This document shows, piece after piece, positions 33,546 to 46,563 of a stretch of 64,000 nt of DNA. The stretch is from Elmis aenea. Its lineage: Eukaryota; Arthropoda; Insecta; Coleoptera; Elmidae. The stretch lies in NCBI GenBank assembly GCA_947652605.1, contig OX393576.1:63464966-63528965 (forward strand). The letters are read 5' to 3'. Each line of letters begins with the position of its first letter. Positions within the stretch are counted from its first letter, which is position 1. The position numbers were made by a program, and so were the translations under genes. The notes beneath the pieces were generated by a model. That model was not told where the DNA came from and did not search any database. It was given only the letters and a program-made list of their open reading frames with translations.

Positions 33546-34659
33546 AATTGACAAAAATAAAATTCCGTTAAATCTCAAAATGTCCTAACGGAACTCATTC
33601 AGTAAAAATTTTCTTAATCCTATCAACAAGGGTCATTTTTACCAGGAAATCATCGGAACACTGTCAAACCAATCCACCCCTGTTCGCACAAGCAATTTGC
33701 TTGAATCATAATCACTTTTCCTAAATTTATAGCTCGCAAGAGCTACAACACTTTAAAGCAGAATCAGCATTAGCGTAAATGTCATGTTTATATCAGTTGA
33801 TCTAATTTTTAATAATCGCGTTTTACAGTCTTAATGGCTATTTGCCAATTGTGTCGAAAGTGCATGTGTTGGTGATGTCAAACGCATGTGGAAATAAATA
33901 ACGCATCCCAGGTGAGTAACTTTTCATAAAATATCTTTATTGAAATAACTGTTGGCCGTTATTTAATAAGTACAATAAATTATGACATTCCTAAGTTTAC
34001 GTTGAACTTCCCACGTTGTTAATATAGGGCATCTATAATTATTCGTCTGTAATATAATTAAGTTTGTTTTGTTAAACGTACTGGACCTTTATTTTACATA
34101 AGATATGACGAATTACATTTATTATATAAGATTACTTTAAAATCCATCACCCTCTGTTTATGAGATATATCTAAACATTTTTAAAACACTGTTATTGTGC
34201 CTAAGTAAAATTTTGGGTTTCTACAAGGTTTCAAAGATATCTGGGACTGAAAATCAACTTCACGAAACCGTTCTGTTTGTATTTTCTCAATATATAAAGG
34301 CTCGATTTATTGGTGGTACTTATTATAGACACACAAATGACTTGAAATAGAATTGTACAACAACTGTTCCTAAATGCGAAAGCTGCATTAGTTTAATGTG
34401 TCTTTTATGTATTTTCGCAATGATATACATAGTTACCGCAGTGGTCGTTAAGTTTAATGTAGATGTGAATCAAATAAATTAGTTTAATTGACTTTCAAGG
34501 TTTGTATATTATCGTAAAGTTTACGAAATTGAACCCTGCCAAAAGCATAGCATGCCAGGATAATGTATATTAATGCTTCATTGCAGTTTAGTGGGAGTTT
34601 GTCTTACGAAAGGTTGATTTGTAAGTTTTTCTTAATGTTATACAAACAGTTATTATGCA
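33546..34659. other. No gene seen
   Basis: AT-rich intergenic DNA with no recognised feature. Confidence 0.4.
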
Positions 34660-35600
34660 CGAGGTGAGCGTCAAAATTTCCCGACTGACTATGAAAAAAA
34701 CGGAGTAGGCTCAATGTTAAAATTTATTTTTCAATATAATCCCCCCTAACATGAATGCACTTAATACATCATTTTAGCAACAATTCGATACCCCTTCGGT
34801 TTGTCTGCAAAATGTGCCCAAACTGCAGCCTTCACCTCTTGGTCGTCACTGAAATGGCGCCTGCGAAGGTCCTTTTCCAAATTTCTAAGCAGGGGATAGT
34901 CACTGGGGGCCATATTTAGACTATACGAAGGGTGATCGATTTGTTTAAAACCGCAGTCACGAATTGCGGCTTGAGCAATTCCAGCAGTGTGCACGGGGGC
35001 ATAGTCGTGAAGTAAACGCACGCCTCTGGTCGGTGTCCCACGTCTTTTCTCCCAAATATTTTGTCGTAATTTGTGCAGGAGTGCTGCATAATACTCCTCG
35101 TTGACTGTGGTGTTGCGTTCTTTAAAATCTATGAGAAGAATGCCCTCACAATCCTAAAAGATCGTAGCCATCACCTTTTTTTGTCGACTGACAGCCTTAA
35201 CTTTCTTGGCGGTGCTTCTCCTTTTCGCCTCCATTCCATCGATTCTCTTTTGGACAAAGGAACATAGTAGAGAACCATGGTTTCAGTCCCTAACAATTGT
35301 CTTCAACGCGTCCACAGGATTTTTTCCACAGAGCTCCAAATAGGATTGAGCTCATTCAACACGACGCTGGCGCTGAACTGCTGAGAAGTGTTTGGGGACC
35401 CATCTTGCACTAAATTTATTCATGCCTAACCGATCGAGGAGGATTCGACGAATGATTGTATCTGAAAACCCCGACATTTTTGATAGTTCTTTTACCTTCA
35501 CTTGTTTGATCAAAGTTTTTTCAACCATCATACGGTTTTTTTTTTGTGAAAGGAAAATCGATTACCACGTAAACATTTTTTAATTAAAAAAAAAATGAAT
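34660..35600 (-). pseudogene. Mariner-family transposase, broken, minus strand
   Basis: The terminal repeat CGAGGTGAGCGTCAAAATTT at 34660 is almost the same as that of the mariner at 62705-63840. The minus strand then reads backwards through FSDDQEVKAAVWAHFADKPK, DYPLLRNLEKDLRRRHFSDD, MAPSDY and HDYAPVHTAGIAQAAIRD. Further upstream come RKRESMEWR-like sequence and an N-terminal part resembling FSDTIIRRILLDRLGMNKFS. The second and third catalytic aspartates (HD and SDY) are present. The first is lost: a small deletion at about 35290-35300 replaces the VTGDET codons and changes frame. The 5' terminal repeat is missing. The plus-strand ORFs at 35073-35583 are shadows of this gene. Confidence 0.85.
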
Positions 35601-35890
35601 TTAAGGTAGTTTTTCAAAAGTTTCCTTCCGAATTTGGACAATTTTTAGCCCAATAGTTTTAATTTTACATAATCATATATGCTAAGAAAAAAAAATGGTA
35701 GATTTTGTTTGCTATAAAATGGTGATAGTCAAATTTTTATATATTTCTTTATAAATTTGTTAACGAAATATCTTGTTTAAAATTTAAAATACACTCCTAA
35801 ATAGCTAACTTTTGTCCCAGTGAACCAACCTTGTAATTTCATTATTTACAGAAATAGCAATAGTGCCACATGGAATAGTGAAACACCCTG
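35601..35890. mobile_element. Right end of a CAGGGTGTTTC-type element
   Basis: GTGAAACACCCTG at 35878-35890 followed by TA is an inverted CAGGGTGTTTCAC terminus. The flanking sequence (GCCACATGGAATA) does not match the 29149/41358/55682 family, so this is a distinct family sharing only the end. No opposite end was found. Confidence 0.5.
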
Positions 35891-35892
35891 TA

Positions 35893-36835
35893 TATTATTT
35901 TAATAATTATCTTTAGTGTAATTTCCAAGCGTTAATAATTCACATAACATATTCATAACAATTCATTTCTGTATAGAAGGTTGCATGTGTGAGGAAAACT
36001 GTTTCTGGATTCGTGTATGAATGGTTCTCTAAAATTACTAGTTGATCGAACATTTTTAGTTCAAGAACTGCAGTATTTAATAAATTATTGCTACCTACAA
36101 CTCGACCACAAAACAATGTTACACATCAAAACTGTGAAGGACGCAGATAGTTATTACGAAACAGTTTTACTGTATACTGGTATTACAGCGATTGTTTTTA
36201 TAAAACAAATCATTTTATGATGCATATTTTCGATTTAAAATGGTTTTACTTACATTACAACAATATATTTTGCACAAAAGTAAGCAATTTTTTTTTGTAG
36301 ATAGGTCAGCTGAAATGTACAGTATGAGATAGTAAATTTAAATTCTGTGTAAATAAATTTCAGCAGAAGTTTATGCAAATGAACGACAAACTATTAAATG
36401 CAGAGTCTTAAATACGTATTTCGAACTTATAATTTTATGCAGAGTTGTATAATCTTCGGGGAAATGAAACAACTGAGGGCTGCAAAATTTGAATCGTGAC
36501 ACAAAGCCGACTAAGCTAATATGTACTTATTGCTAAGTGACTAAAATTTAAGTTTTATTCATATGTTCATAGCAGTAGACGAATTCTGCATTACATCCAG
36601 AACATGCTTTTCCAAAACTATATAGCGATATGAATTTTTTGTATCTTATAGTTAAGCAGTAAATATATTCTTTATATTGCACATGGGTTCATAGTAAATC
36701 AAGATAAAAGAAAAAGATTAATTTAAAAAAATGTGTCTAGTTCCTGAAATATCCTGAAAAATCTAATAAAGTTAAGTGTTTCATTTTAAATGCAAAAGTC
36801 AACTTTCTTATTTTTGTGGACGCCATATTTTATCA
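35893..36835. other. No gene seen
   Basis: AT-rich DNA. The 67-residue ORF at 36017 has no recognisable feature. Confidence 0.4.
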
Positions 36836-37470
36836 CATATATCAGCCAGTAGCATCCCTAAGGTCGAACAACGAGCTTATGCTCGGGGCCCTGCGTTGGT
36901 GGGGCCTTGCAACAGGCTTTATTATATTTTAATTCTGGGCTCAAAATGTTGCCAAAGGATGGGCACATCTGATGACATGTAGAAAGCGCATTTTTACAAT
37001 TTTTGGTATTTTTTTACAGCCGTCCTAAAATGGTGTCTAAAAATGGTAATTTTTGCGATCATGTTGGCTATGCAAATTAAAGTTTATTATTTTCCGAAGC
37101 GTGCATCCTTTGCGAGTAAAATGTGCAAATATATTAAAATTATCTCAATCGGTTTCGGAGAAAAACGTTAGAAACTAGACCCCTGAACAAGGCGCCGTTC
37201 GAAAAAAAAAAAACCTTTCAGTTCACAAAAAAAAAATCATAACTTTGTTATTTTTTATCCGAGATTTTTGATTATGGGCTGAAAATCGGATGACGTGTAG
37301 AAAGTGGATTTTTAAAATTTTATACTATACCCTGCGGCCGTTCGAAAATGGTGCTTAAAAATGGCAATTTTGCCGATTGCTTTAGCTATGGAACCGTTAG
37401 AAAAAAAATCAAAATTTCTAATATTGCGATGCACTTACGACTTATCTTTGCGAATAAAACAGTTAATATT
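36836..37470. repeat. Two diverged tandem copies of a repeat of about 300 bp
   Basis: The segments 36950-37200 and 37265-37450 share the order GATGACATGTAGAAAG, AAAATGGTGTCTAAAAATGG, GGCTATG, TTGCGAGTAAAA, with changes. Similar phrases (TTGGCCATGAAACCGTCA, AAGTAAAATGGTGCAAAG) occur in the 22702-24083 element, so the repeat probably derives from that family. A hAT-like CCAGTAGCATCCCTAAGG lies at the left edge. Confidence 0.5.
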
Positions 37471-38251
37471 AATGTGTTATTGATTAAGTATTACTATTTA
37501 GATAATAATAAATGTAATATTTAGTATTTGGTCATCTTTTGTTTCTTAAGATTTTATGTATTTATTCTTTTTTTTTAATCTACTCTGGCCTTACTTCATA
37601 TTTGCTCCCGTGATCTTACAACCTAAAGGACGGCCCTGTTTATCACATTTAAATTCTTTGCAGACTACAGAGTACTCCATTCGTTATTTACAGTATTTTT
37701 TGTTTTACCTGTTGGTTTTTACATATTTTTTAACTGCTGCTGATTTTATTGACGTAAAATTATTGTTGTAACATTGAGTTCTATTTAGTAAAGCGTATTG
37801 ACTCGTGCAAAACCGGTGTAACAAATTGTTCAAGCATTTTTAAGTGTGTCTAAATATTTTACGGTAAGATAGCTGATGCGTAAAGGAACAAAGAAAAAAT
37901 CTTGACTTTATATAACAAGGCGAAAAAAATGTAGAGTATCTCTTTTAATTTTCATGAAGTGAAAAAATAAATTGAATTATTATTTTTTAGGTCGTTGCAG
38001 AAAAAATCGAGGAGCACTGTGCTTGTTTAGTGCTAAAATATATGTTATTAAAATTGGACGTGATGGAACTAATTTAAAACATTTTATTCAGCATTTAGCT
38101 TTCGTTTTCTAACAAAAAACATTGTAGCACAAAAATTCTATGCAGCCGTTTTCTAAAATGCGATATTAATACTTTAAACTGAGAATTCGCAGTTGTTATT
38201 TAATAGCCTTCTTATTGTCACCAATAATTTTATAAAACAGTTTTCATTGTA

Positions 38252-38953
38252 CAGGGTTGGCAAATTTCGATTTTTTGATAAGAATGCAGTGGCGTAGTCA
38301 ATTTTCCAAAAAAAATCTAAATCAACTTGTATTTTTTTAAATAGTAGCCATAGTTGGCTGTGGCATCAAGAGAAAGGGGATTTTTACCCCATTCCAATAA
38401 TATACTCCTATATCATGTGGGGTCGATTTATTCATTTTCCTTACATTATAGCAAAAATTAGGTAATTTTTCGTAATTTATTTTTTCTAGTAGTAGGCTTA
38501 TGTCATTAAGAATATACCTGGTTAAACAAACTGCCATTCTGTTGTTTTAACGATAATTTGACAGAAACAATCACGTTTAATTGTTGATTGTTTTTATTTT
38601 TGTACCTGAAAAACACGAAATGGCTTACGAATATTACGAAAAGTATGATATGTAAGAAGTTTTATTCAAAGTAATAATAATTCTGAAGCTGAAGCTGCAA
38701 GTGAAACATCTTTTATTCGTTACCCAGAGAAAAGGCAATCTCATAAATCTATTTTTGGAAGATTAAAACAAAATTAATTTGACAAACAAACACTTTTTTT
38801 CTAATAACTCAAAAACCGGAAATGATAGAATATTATTAAAAGCGATTCTGAGTTTGTCTCAAAAAACTGCACATTTTTTGTAATTCAACCGTTTCTCTAT
38901 CTTGAATATTAAGTGAGATACGCATGTAATCCCATCGAATTTGGACCACCCTG
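38252..38953. mobile_element. CAGGGTGGTCC-family inverted-repeat element (702 bp), diverged left end
   Basis: The right end CGAATTTGGACCACCCTG finishes at 38953, followed by TA. The left end CAGGGTTGGCAAATTTCGAT at 38252, preceded by TA, matches with three changes. Right-arm phrases ACTGCACATTTTT and AACCGTTTCTCTA recur in the 46114-46563 element. A CAGTGGCGTAG start at about 38287 suggests a further partial insertion. No coding capacity. Confidence 0.7.
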
Positions 38954-38955
38954 TA

Positions 38956-41357
38956 CATTACGCTGTATGGTTCATCTTTTTTTGGTTTGGTTTCGGTTAA
39001 CATAGACATGTTCAGGCTTTTGTTTTATTTGCATTGAACTGTATTTCTTCTTTTTAGAATTTTCCATTTTAATATTATCGTATCAGTATTCCTCTACATT
39101 TCGTTTATTTCGAACATAAAAAAAACAAAGGAAATCATTAGCTAGCGGCAATTTTTAATGTAAAGAAATTCGATACCTAAATTGTCTTTCTCTTTGTCTT
39201 TGTAAACTAAATATTAAATCAATAAAGGACATTAATTATTTGTAAAGGATAAAAATTATATTTTTTGCTAAAGACAGTTTTCATTAACAAAACTTGCTGA
39301 TATGACCAAGCTAAGTTAAAAAGTTAATACTATGTTGTTAATTCTACCAATTATGAATAATGTATTAAATAATACTGTTAACCTCCACACATAATTTTTG
39401 CTGTATATAAATACGCGTTCTGTGAGTTAATATTTTTGAAGAGCGTTCCAATCTATTTGATTTAACTGATAATTTTTTTAAGAAACAAATTAGCATAAGT
39501 TAAAATACCGGAAAACAAATGATAATAGGTTTACCTTGTTTTCTCTGTCGCTTAAAAACATTTATGTTGGCACAAAACGGTACATCTGTGGTGTGGGTAG
39601 AATTTATTATAATTTATTACCTAATTACAGGAGATCTTCTTGAATTCACGCCTGCTGGTGTAATGTTATTAATATATTTCTTAATTATCAAGCATAAACT
39701 TTTCCAGTGTTTATTAAACAGTTTAAACCTAATATAACTTCATTATTTATTCCAATTTTAAAATTTCCTAACGTTAATTTCTCAGACCAATATTATCAAT
39801 GAAAATTAAGTATTTATATAGGATCCTTTATTTAAAGTGCCAACCAGATAAGTTATTCACTATGCATGACAGACCTTCAACGCAATTATTGTAGCAGTTA
39901 CTCAATAAAAATAGAGAGTGACCATTTTTTACAAATTTAAATCAGTGCAGTATTTTCAAATACTTTAAAAAGTTTTTATGAGCTAAAATATTGATTCTAC
40001 ATAGTTCTGTACTGGAACTTCATCATAAAACTTAGGAAAAGAAATATATAAAGTAAAAACCGTGAGAATCTTGAATCGCCATTCAGTATGAACTGCAAGA
40101 AGTAATCATAAACTTGTAATGCCTGTCTAATCGTAGTTCCAACAAAGTCATAAACCCGTATACACTCATTAAGACAGATTTTTACTAGAGGAAGTTCATT
40201 ACGTTTTCATCTTAAACAACGCTTAAGTTCTTTTGCTCCTCAATGTTACGACGACCTTTCTGTATAAGATACTTAAATCGGAGTTCACTTATGCAATAAA
40301 ATGCATCTTTTAGTTTGGTTTGTTAATTTAAAAAAAATTTAAATTACATAAATTCAAATTTCTTTACGCAAAAATTTGTAATTAAAAAATTAAAAATGAA
40401 GATCACATTAAAGAGACTTATTTATTTAGTAGGTCTGTGGGTCTTTTTTATTTATTTATTTAAAAGCTGGGAAAATTAATTATCCACTTTACTAAAGAAA
40501 AATATTCTATTCCTGCTTTTCTATCTCTGCTAGTTATCACTCCTGCATGCATGATTGCACGAAGCGTCACTACTCCCTATTGTTAAGAACTACGAACAAT
40601 CGATAGGGAAATGGCTTTACGTTGCTGCTTTAATTAAATCACCAAGCCAGCTAGATATAATACAATAACTGTAATATAACAATATAGGTATGATAACATA
40701 GTTATATATCCTTGCATTGCAACGCAAACTCACATACACTGTTTAAAATAAATAGATTTGATTGTTAAAGCATATTGAATTAAAAAAAAAAAAAAGTTGT
40801 ATCTTCCTTACAACGAATGATTTGTTGGTTTTTAAATATTTTCAGGTAATATAGAGGTTGATGCAATATGCAATAATAACTGTTCTATTTTTAGTCATAA
40901 CTTTGACTGGTCAACCGTACTAAGTTATGTCAGAATGGAAGTATCACTTTCCATTCTGACAAGTCATTATGATTGTGTTAATTATTGTCAGCTATTTCCG
41001 CCTAAGCTGAGTACTGTTTAATATATATTTGCTGGCAATTGGTGATTAAATGTTCGTTAATGGTCAATAAAAGATTTTATTAACTAATATACACTTAAAA
41101 CTTATTTCTGAGTTTAAAACCATTCGAAGCAATTACTATAAGGTGATCAAAATACAAAATGTATGAGGTTATACGGGAAGGTATTTAAACATTTAAAGTA
41201 TATGTACCTTTAATTTTTATTTGTCAATTTGTTTTGGTCTACATAATTATTTATTCAGGTATTGTTTGAAAAGTTTGAATACATTTTCATGATTTTTAAA
41301 ATTAATGCTTAGGTACTGCTTACACATCATATCTCGTACAGTTACTCTGAAAATATA
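38956..41357. other. No gene seen; long AT-rich intergenic stretch
   Basis: I found no coding exon, RNA gene or complete element here. Short palindromic phrases (for example AGAATGGAAGTATCACTTTCCATTCT around 40932) occur but cannot be assigned a role. Confidence 0.4.
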
Positions 41358-42101
41358 CAGGGTGTTTCTTAAATGTTGCGAAAAAATTCAGGTGGTGATT
41401 CCTTATCGAAAATGAAGGGGGGTCTTTCATATAATTTTTTTTTCTTAGACGTCTCCTTTCTGAGTTACACCCCCCTAAAGGGAAGCGGTAAAATTAGGTT
41501 TTTATTTTATTTCTCAAATTTGGATAAATGTTGAAGAATGATATTTGGTAGATGATTTATACTTATTAAAAGGTTTCCCATAGTAATACTTTCAATCATC
41601 TCCCACCTTCACAGGGGGCTGAAAAGTGCGACCATGGAAACCACCAAAATGAGTCGTTTTATATTGGAATATTGGATAGTTCATGTTGACTTGTTTTAAT
41701 TTTTACTTAAATACGGTAGATTTTACGAGAACAACTAAAGAACAAAAAATGTTTCTAAAGAAATCAATTTTTCAAAAAATTAAAATTGCAAAATTTCAAC
41801 CCACTAAAAAGTTCTGATAAAAAAAACCAACAGGGGTCGCACTTTTCAGCCAGCCCCCTGTGAAGGTGGGGGATGATAGAAAATATTACTATAGTAATAA
41901 GTATAAAACATCTACCAAATATCATTCTACATTTATCCAAATTTGAGAAATAAAATAAAAACCTAATTTTACGATTCCCTTTAGGGGGGTGTAACTCAGA
42001 AGAGAGACGTCTAAGGAAAAAAATGTATATGAAAGACACCCCTTAATTTTCGATAAGGAATCACCACCTGAATGTTTTTGCAATATTTATGAAACACCCT
42101 G
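41358..42101. mobile_element. CAGGGTGTTTC-family inverted-repeat element, shorter copy (744 bp)
   Basis: The ends CAGGGTGTTTCTTAAATGTT (41358) and TTATGAAACACCCTG (to 42101) are flanked by TA. Arms with the GAGTTACACCCCCCTAAAGG / CCTTTAGGGGGGTGTAACTC pair are clear. Compared with 29149-30144 it lacks about 250 bp in the left half of the interior, so the central hairpin is lost. Confidence 0.9.
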
Positions 42102-42103
42102 TA

Positions 42104-43385
42104 TACGTTCAAGGATTCTACACGTTTTTTCAATTTATTTTTCATTTAACAAATTTAAACTGCGCAAAATCAACCGATACTCAACTATAATTTTTATTTA
42201 ATTTTGCATTGCGTTCTGTCTGCATCGTTTTTTTTTTTGTTTTGTTTAACGAACACACCCAAAGAATTTTAGACTGACACAACAGCAGTAAAAATAAATA
42301 TTACGTGATTTTAGAGTGTACATAATGATTGTATGAGGTTTGTAGGTAATTGCCTTAGTTCAAAAGTTTAAGTATTTGTCTGCCCTTTTTCATCTTTTAT
42401 TAAAATGTCTGAACTGTTATTTTGTATTTTGTGTGAAAGTAATGTACCCATAAAACTTTGAAGCAATTGCCTTTGTTTAAAAACTGTTTTGTTTGTCCTT
42501 GGAAGAAAGACAAATACCTTTTACACAATTTTTTTAATCGTACTTTAAACAAACTTAGAGTGAATATTTGTTATTTTGGGTGTAAATAACTGGTTTACAT
42601 AGTTAAAATGCATAGCTGGGGTTCAAATTTTCTTATTTCATATTTAAAAGAAATCATCGTTTTTCCTGATTTGAACAAATTTTTGTAACTTTTATTTGAA
42701 TCGAACTAGGAACTACAACTAAATAATTGTTTTTTAAGTGTAAATAAGGTTTGTTTGATTTTTTAAACCTATTACTTGTTTAGTTTGAACACTTGTCGAT
42801 TTTTTTGTCAATAAAAATGCAAACACTTAGGTTTTTTTTAAGCTGTTAGGGTGTCACCTTAACATCTTTTCATAAATCAAAGTCACCTTCAAACAATTTT
42901 ATTTTCTTTTTCAAAAACTATAAGCCTGTCCATATATGATTTAAATTCTACGAAGGTATTAATAAAACCAGCAGTTTAGCATAAATTATACCGCCAAAAA
43001 AAAAACGATTACATAAAAATAAAACTTAACTTACGAAGGTGTTGCGACTAACTGCCCAATAATACATCATCTTATCGATCAACGTTTGCCTCGACGCATA
43101 ATAAGATTTTCTTTGCTCAAATCCACTAATTGACAACAGACGTTTTAAGAATAGCAAATTTTATGTTTAAATACGCCTTATATAACAATACCATAAAGCA
43201 AAAAGTTTTTTGACCCATGGAACAGTTAAGAGGTAATTAGCATGGGCGCTCAAAGATAGCAAAAGCTTAGTGCATTAGAGTGGGTGTTATTTTAAGATAA
43301 ATCTCTTTAAATGGATTATAATAGAGAACTATTATGTTATTTGAAAACATCTATAGCTACCCAATATTTTAATCTAGACGTGGTC
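42104..43385. other. No gene seen
   Basis: AT-rich intergenic DNA without supported features. Confidence 0.4.
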
Positions 43386-43389
43386 TTTT

Positions 43390-43758
43390 TAGCAAAAAAA
43401 AAGGATCTTTACTATTTCATAGCCAACTTCGCTACCCTTAAGAAAAAATGAAGTTATGGGTAATATGGGTAATATCTCAAAAATCGTAAGTGATTAAAAA
43501 AAAACAAAATAACGGTTACATTCTCCATTTAAAGGCACCTCTAAAAAGTACTAATAAAATTGATCTAATGAATAAAACAAAAAAGTTATGAAAAAAAAAG
43601 AAATTCAACATTTTCATATTTTTTGCTACATCTGAAGTAAGAAAAAAATTTTCCTTTTAAAAATTGATTGTAGCTCCTCTCATGCTTGGGAATAATTCAT
43701 TTAATTTAAGCAACCTGTATCTCTTATAATAAGCAAGATCCCTATGCTGGAAATGTTA
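43390..43758. mobile_element. Right half of a CAGGGTGTCCCAGATT-family element
   Basis: The sequence from TTTCATAGCCAACTTCGC to TATGCTGGAAATGTTATCTG follows the right arm of 20113-21620. The terminal GGGACACCCTG is missing or decayed and the left arm is absent. Confidence 0.75.
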
Positions 43759-43759
43759 T

Positions 43760-44640
43760 CTGTATACTTGATTCGATCTAAACTGGAAAAAAGTGTTCCT
43801 TTATCTAAAATAAGATGGTTCAAGGGTTTAAAAATTTGAAAAAGGTGCTTTTTGGTATACCTTCAAATTTAAAAGTTTGTTTTTTATGTCGGCTGTACAG
43901 TTGAGATACCTAGTATTCCCACAGAAAAATATTATTATCCAACTTTATATGTAAGAGTAGCAGCCAGTTTCAATTTAGCCTTGCTACCAAATAAGGAGCT
44001 TAGTGGTACATAAACGCCCAAAAGCACCCCACGCATGCGTGAAACCAACTCTGCGAAGGTGGTTAAGAATGTGAATTGATGTATTTGCAATCGGACCACA
44101 ATTCTGAAGTTGCGTGAAAAATTTGATTTCTTAACCAAAACCATCAGGGATGAAATTTTTTTGTTGGTCATTACTTTTCCTATAAAGTCCTCTTATATAA
44201 CGACATTTAATACAAATGACTCAACAATATCGAACAGAAGCATCGAGGCAAACATATATCAAGTATGGGTGTGGCAAAAATTATATGACAATCGCATTGA
44301 AACATGCAATCAATTGTTCGGAGATTTAAATAATTGTCACGTGCAAAATGACTAATGTTCATAAAAGAATCTTTCAAGTTCTGTATATTAACATAAAGAT
44401 TTGCACTTTGGAATTCCGTACTTATTTAGATGATACATATAATAAATATAATGTATTTATTTTAGTGTATATATAAGTATTTGCCTACATACTTTATAAC
44501 TTTGTACAAAAGCTTCTTTGCTTAGTAGCCAACACAATAGAAAAAAACACAAGCCGTAAACTAATGATTTTTTCTAAAACAAATTTCGTTGTCAAAATGC
44601 ACCAAAGTTTAGAAATTACAAATATATATACATAAAAGCT
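43760..44640. other. No gene seen
   Basis: Two short overlapping ORFs on opposite strands (43935-44171 and 44110-44355) have no recognisable domain and no splice context; I do not call a gene. Confidence 0.4.
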
Positions 44641-45400
44641 ATTTTGCAAGCCGTTTAGGCCCAGCGCTTGGTAATGTTCTTCTCTCTTTTGCTTTCTTCC
44701 TCCAATTCATTACGTTTTTCTCTCTTAGTTCTGCCTCCATAGCTTCTCTCCATCTTTTTCTGGGTCTTCCTCTTTTTTCTTGTATGTAGGTTTTTTCCAC
44801 GCTATCTCTTTTATTATTCTGCTGTCCTCCCTTCTCTCAATATGTCCTAGCCATTGTATTCTTCTGGTATTTATTACTTTGAAAATTGTATATACCTCCT
44901 CGTTCGTTCTTCTTATATATTCCTCATCTGTTCTCTTCCCAGCCACGATTCTTCTAATTATCTCTTTTTCCATCTTCTCAAGGCTTCCTTTGCATTTTTG
45001 TTCAGTGCCCAGGTCTCACACCCATAGATCGCTGTAGGTCTTAGTATTGTTTTATACAAACATCCTTTGGTGCTCTTAGATAACTGTTTTGCTCATTGGA
45101 TTATTTAAAGCTCCAGCACTTTTGTTGGCTTTCAGTATTCTCATGTTTATGTCTTTTTCTTCTTCCATTCTGTTTGGGAGTTGTGTCCCTAAGTACACAA
45201 ATTCATTTACTTCCTCAAATTCCCCTACCAGTAGCCTGGCTTCTATTGTCTGTTGTCCTATTCTTATTAGCTTGGTCTTATCTTCGTTTATCCTTAATCC
45301 CTTTTTTGTGCTGCTTCTGCCATTCTGCTTGTGATATCTCCCAGTTCCTTCAAAGTTCTTGCCAGTATAGAGCTACATCATCGGCGTAAGTTATGAGTTA
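44640..45400 (-). pseudogene. Non-LTR retrotransposon, 3' part from the YADD motif, broken
   Basis: The minus strand from about 45392 reads TYADDVALYWQEL (catalytic YADD). It continues through KGLRINEDKTKLIRIGQQTI, EFVYLGTQLPNRMEEEKDIN and MRILKANKSAGALNN to KMEKEIIRRIVAGKRTDEEY and TRRIQWLGHIERREDSRI, ending near 44640. Shifts and stops interrupt the frame near 45080-45040. This differs in sequence from the 18826-19925 element and is closer to the fragment at 60770-61300. The plus-strand ORFs are shadows. Confidence 0.82.
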
Positions 45401-46105
45401 AAAAGAACCATTTTTGAGTTATTTTGCAAGAATGTTATCCAATACATTAGCATTAGCACATTTTCAATAACGGTCCAATAGAATTTTTAGGAATGTACAA
45501 ATCCTGAAAGCACTTACCAGCCCAAAAATACTTATCCTATAAATTATACTGTCTTGTGTTTTGGTATTAATTATTAATTATTTAGGTTGCATACATGAAT
45601 ATTTATAAATTCGTACGTTAAATTAGCCATGCATTATTTTAATTTTGTATTTCATGTGCTACGCAATGCAACATCATTCTAAAACTTCATTAAAATAATT
45701 TAATTTCTTTAACACATGTGTTTATGTAGTGTTACATATATTTAATACTAGACTGAACTAAATAATTTAAACGGCCTACTAAAAATGGACGCAAGAACTA
45801 AAATTCTGCGAAAGAGTTAACCAAGTATTTAACTTTGTGGTTTGTTAACTTTAACGGTCTAGAAGACAGACAAAGGGTACTTGCTTCGTGTTTTAACTTA
45901 AACAGAGCAAAGTTATGATGAACTTAAAATTTTTTCCAACTTTGAATAAAAGTGTGTATGGGTTATTTTTGGGAATAATACGTTTACACGAACGAATGCT
46001 GCGCTGAACAGCAAATTGCTTCCCTTTGTGGTTTTAAACGACATTCTATCCACATTTTTATAATAGAAAAAGACAAATATACTAAAATGTTTACTCAATT
46101 TTAAA
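45401..46105. other. No gene seen
   Basis: AT-rich intergenic DNA without supported features. Confidence 0.4.
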
Positions 46106-46113
46106 TGTATGTT

Positions 46114-46563
46114 CAGGGTGGTCCAAATTCGATGGGATTACATGGGTATCTCGCTTAAAATTCAAGATAGTTTTTACGGTTGAATTAATAAAATTGTGCA
46201 GTTTTTTGAGACAAACTATATATACTTGGAATGAGAAAAAACTAAGAAATTTAAATAAGTCATAGCCAACTATAGCGAGCGTAAAAATATTTTTTTTAGT
46301 ATAATCGAATTTTACATAAAGATAGCTAAAAATAGTCGTCATAAATGTTTTCGATAGTTACAACAATAACTGAGATATGACACATAATAAATATGACAGA
46401 AAAAACACATTTTTCCCATAACTCAAAAACTGTAAATGATAGAATATTTTCAAAAACGGTTCTGTGTCTCAAAAAACTGCACATTTTTAGTAATTTAACC
46501 GTTTCTCTAACTTGAATATTAAGCGAAATAACCATGCAATCCCAATGAATTTGGACCACCCTG
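46114..46563. mobile_element. CAGGGTGGTCC-family inverted-repeat element (450 bp)
   Basis: CAGGGTGGTCCAAATTCGAT at 46114 pairs with GAATTTGGACCACCCTG ending at 46563. The arms continue with GATGGGATTACATGGGTATC and its inverse GAAATAACCATGCAATCCCA. The flanking dinucleotides are TT and TG rather than TA, so the duplication has decayed. No coding capacity. Confidence 0.88.

Noticed and set aside
35073..35583. Plus-strand ORFs opposite the 34.7-kb mariner
   Set aside because: They are antisense shadows of transposase sequence.
44780..45389. Leucine/serine-rich plus-strand ORFs that look like membrane proteins
   Set aside because: They are the complement of a non-LTR retrotransposon frame with YADD on the minus strand.
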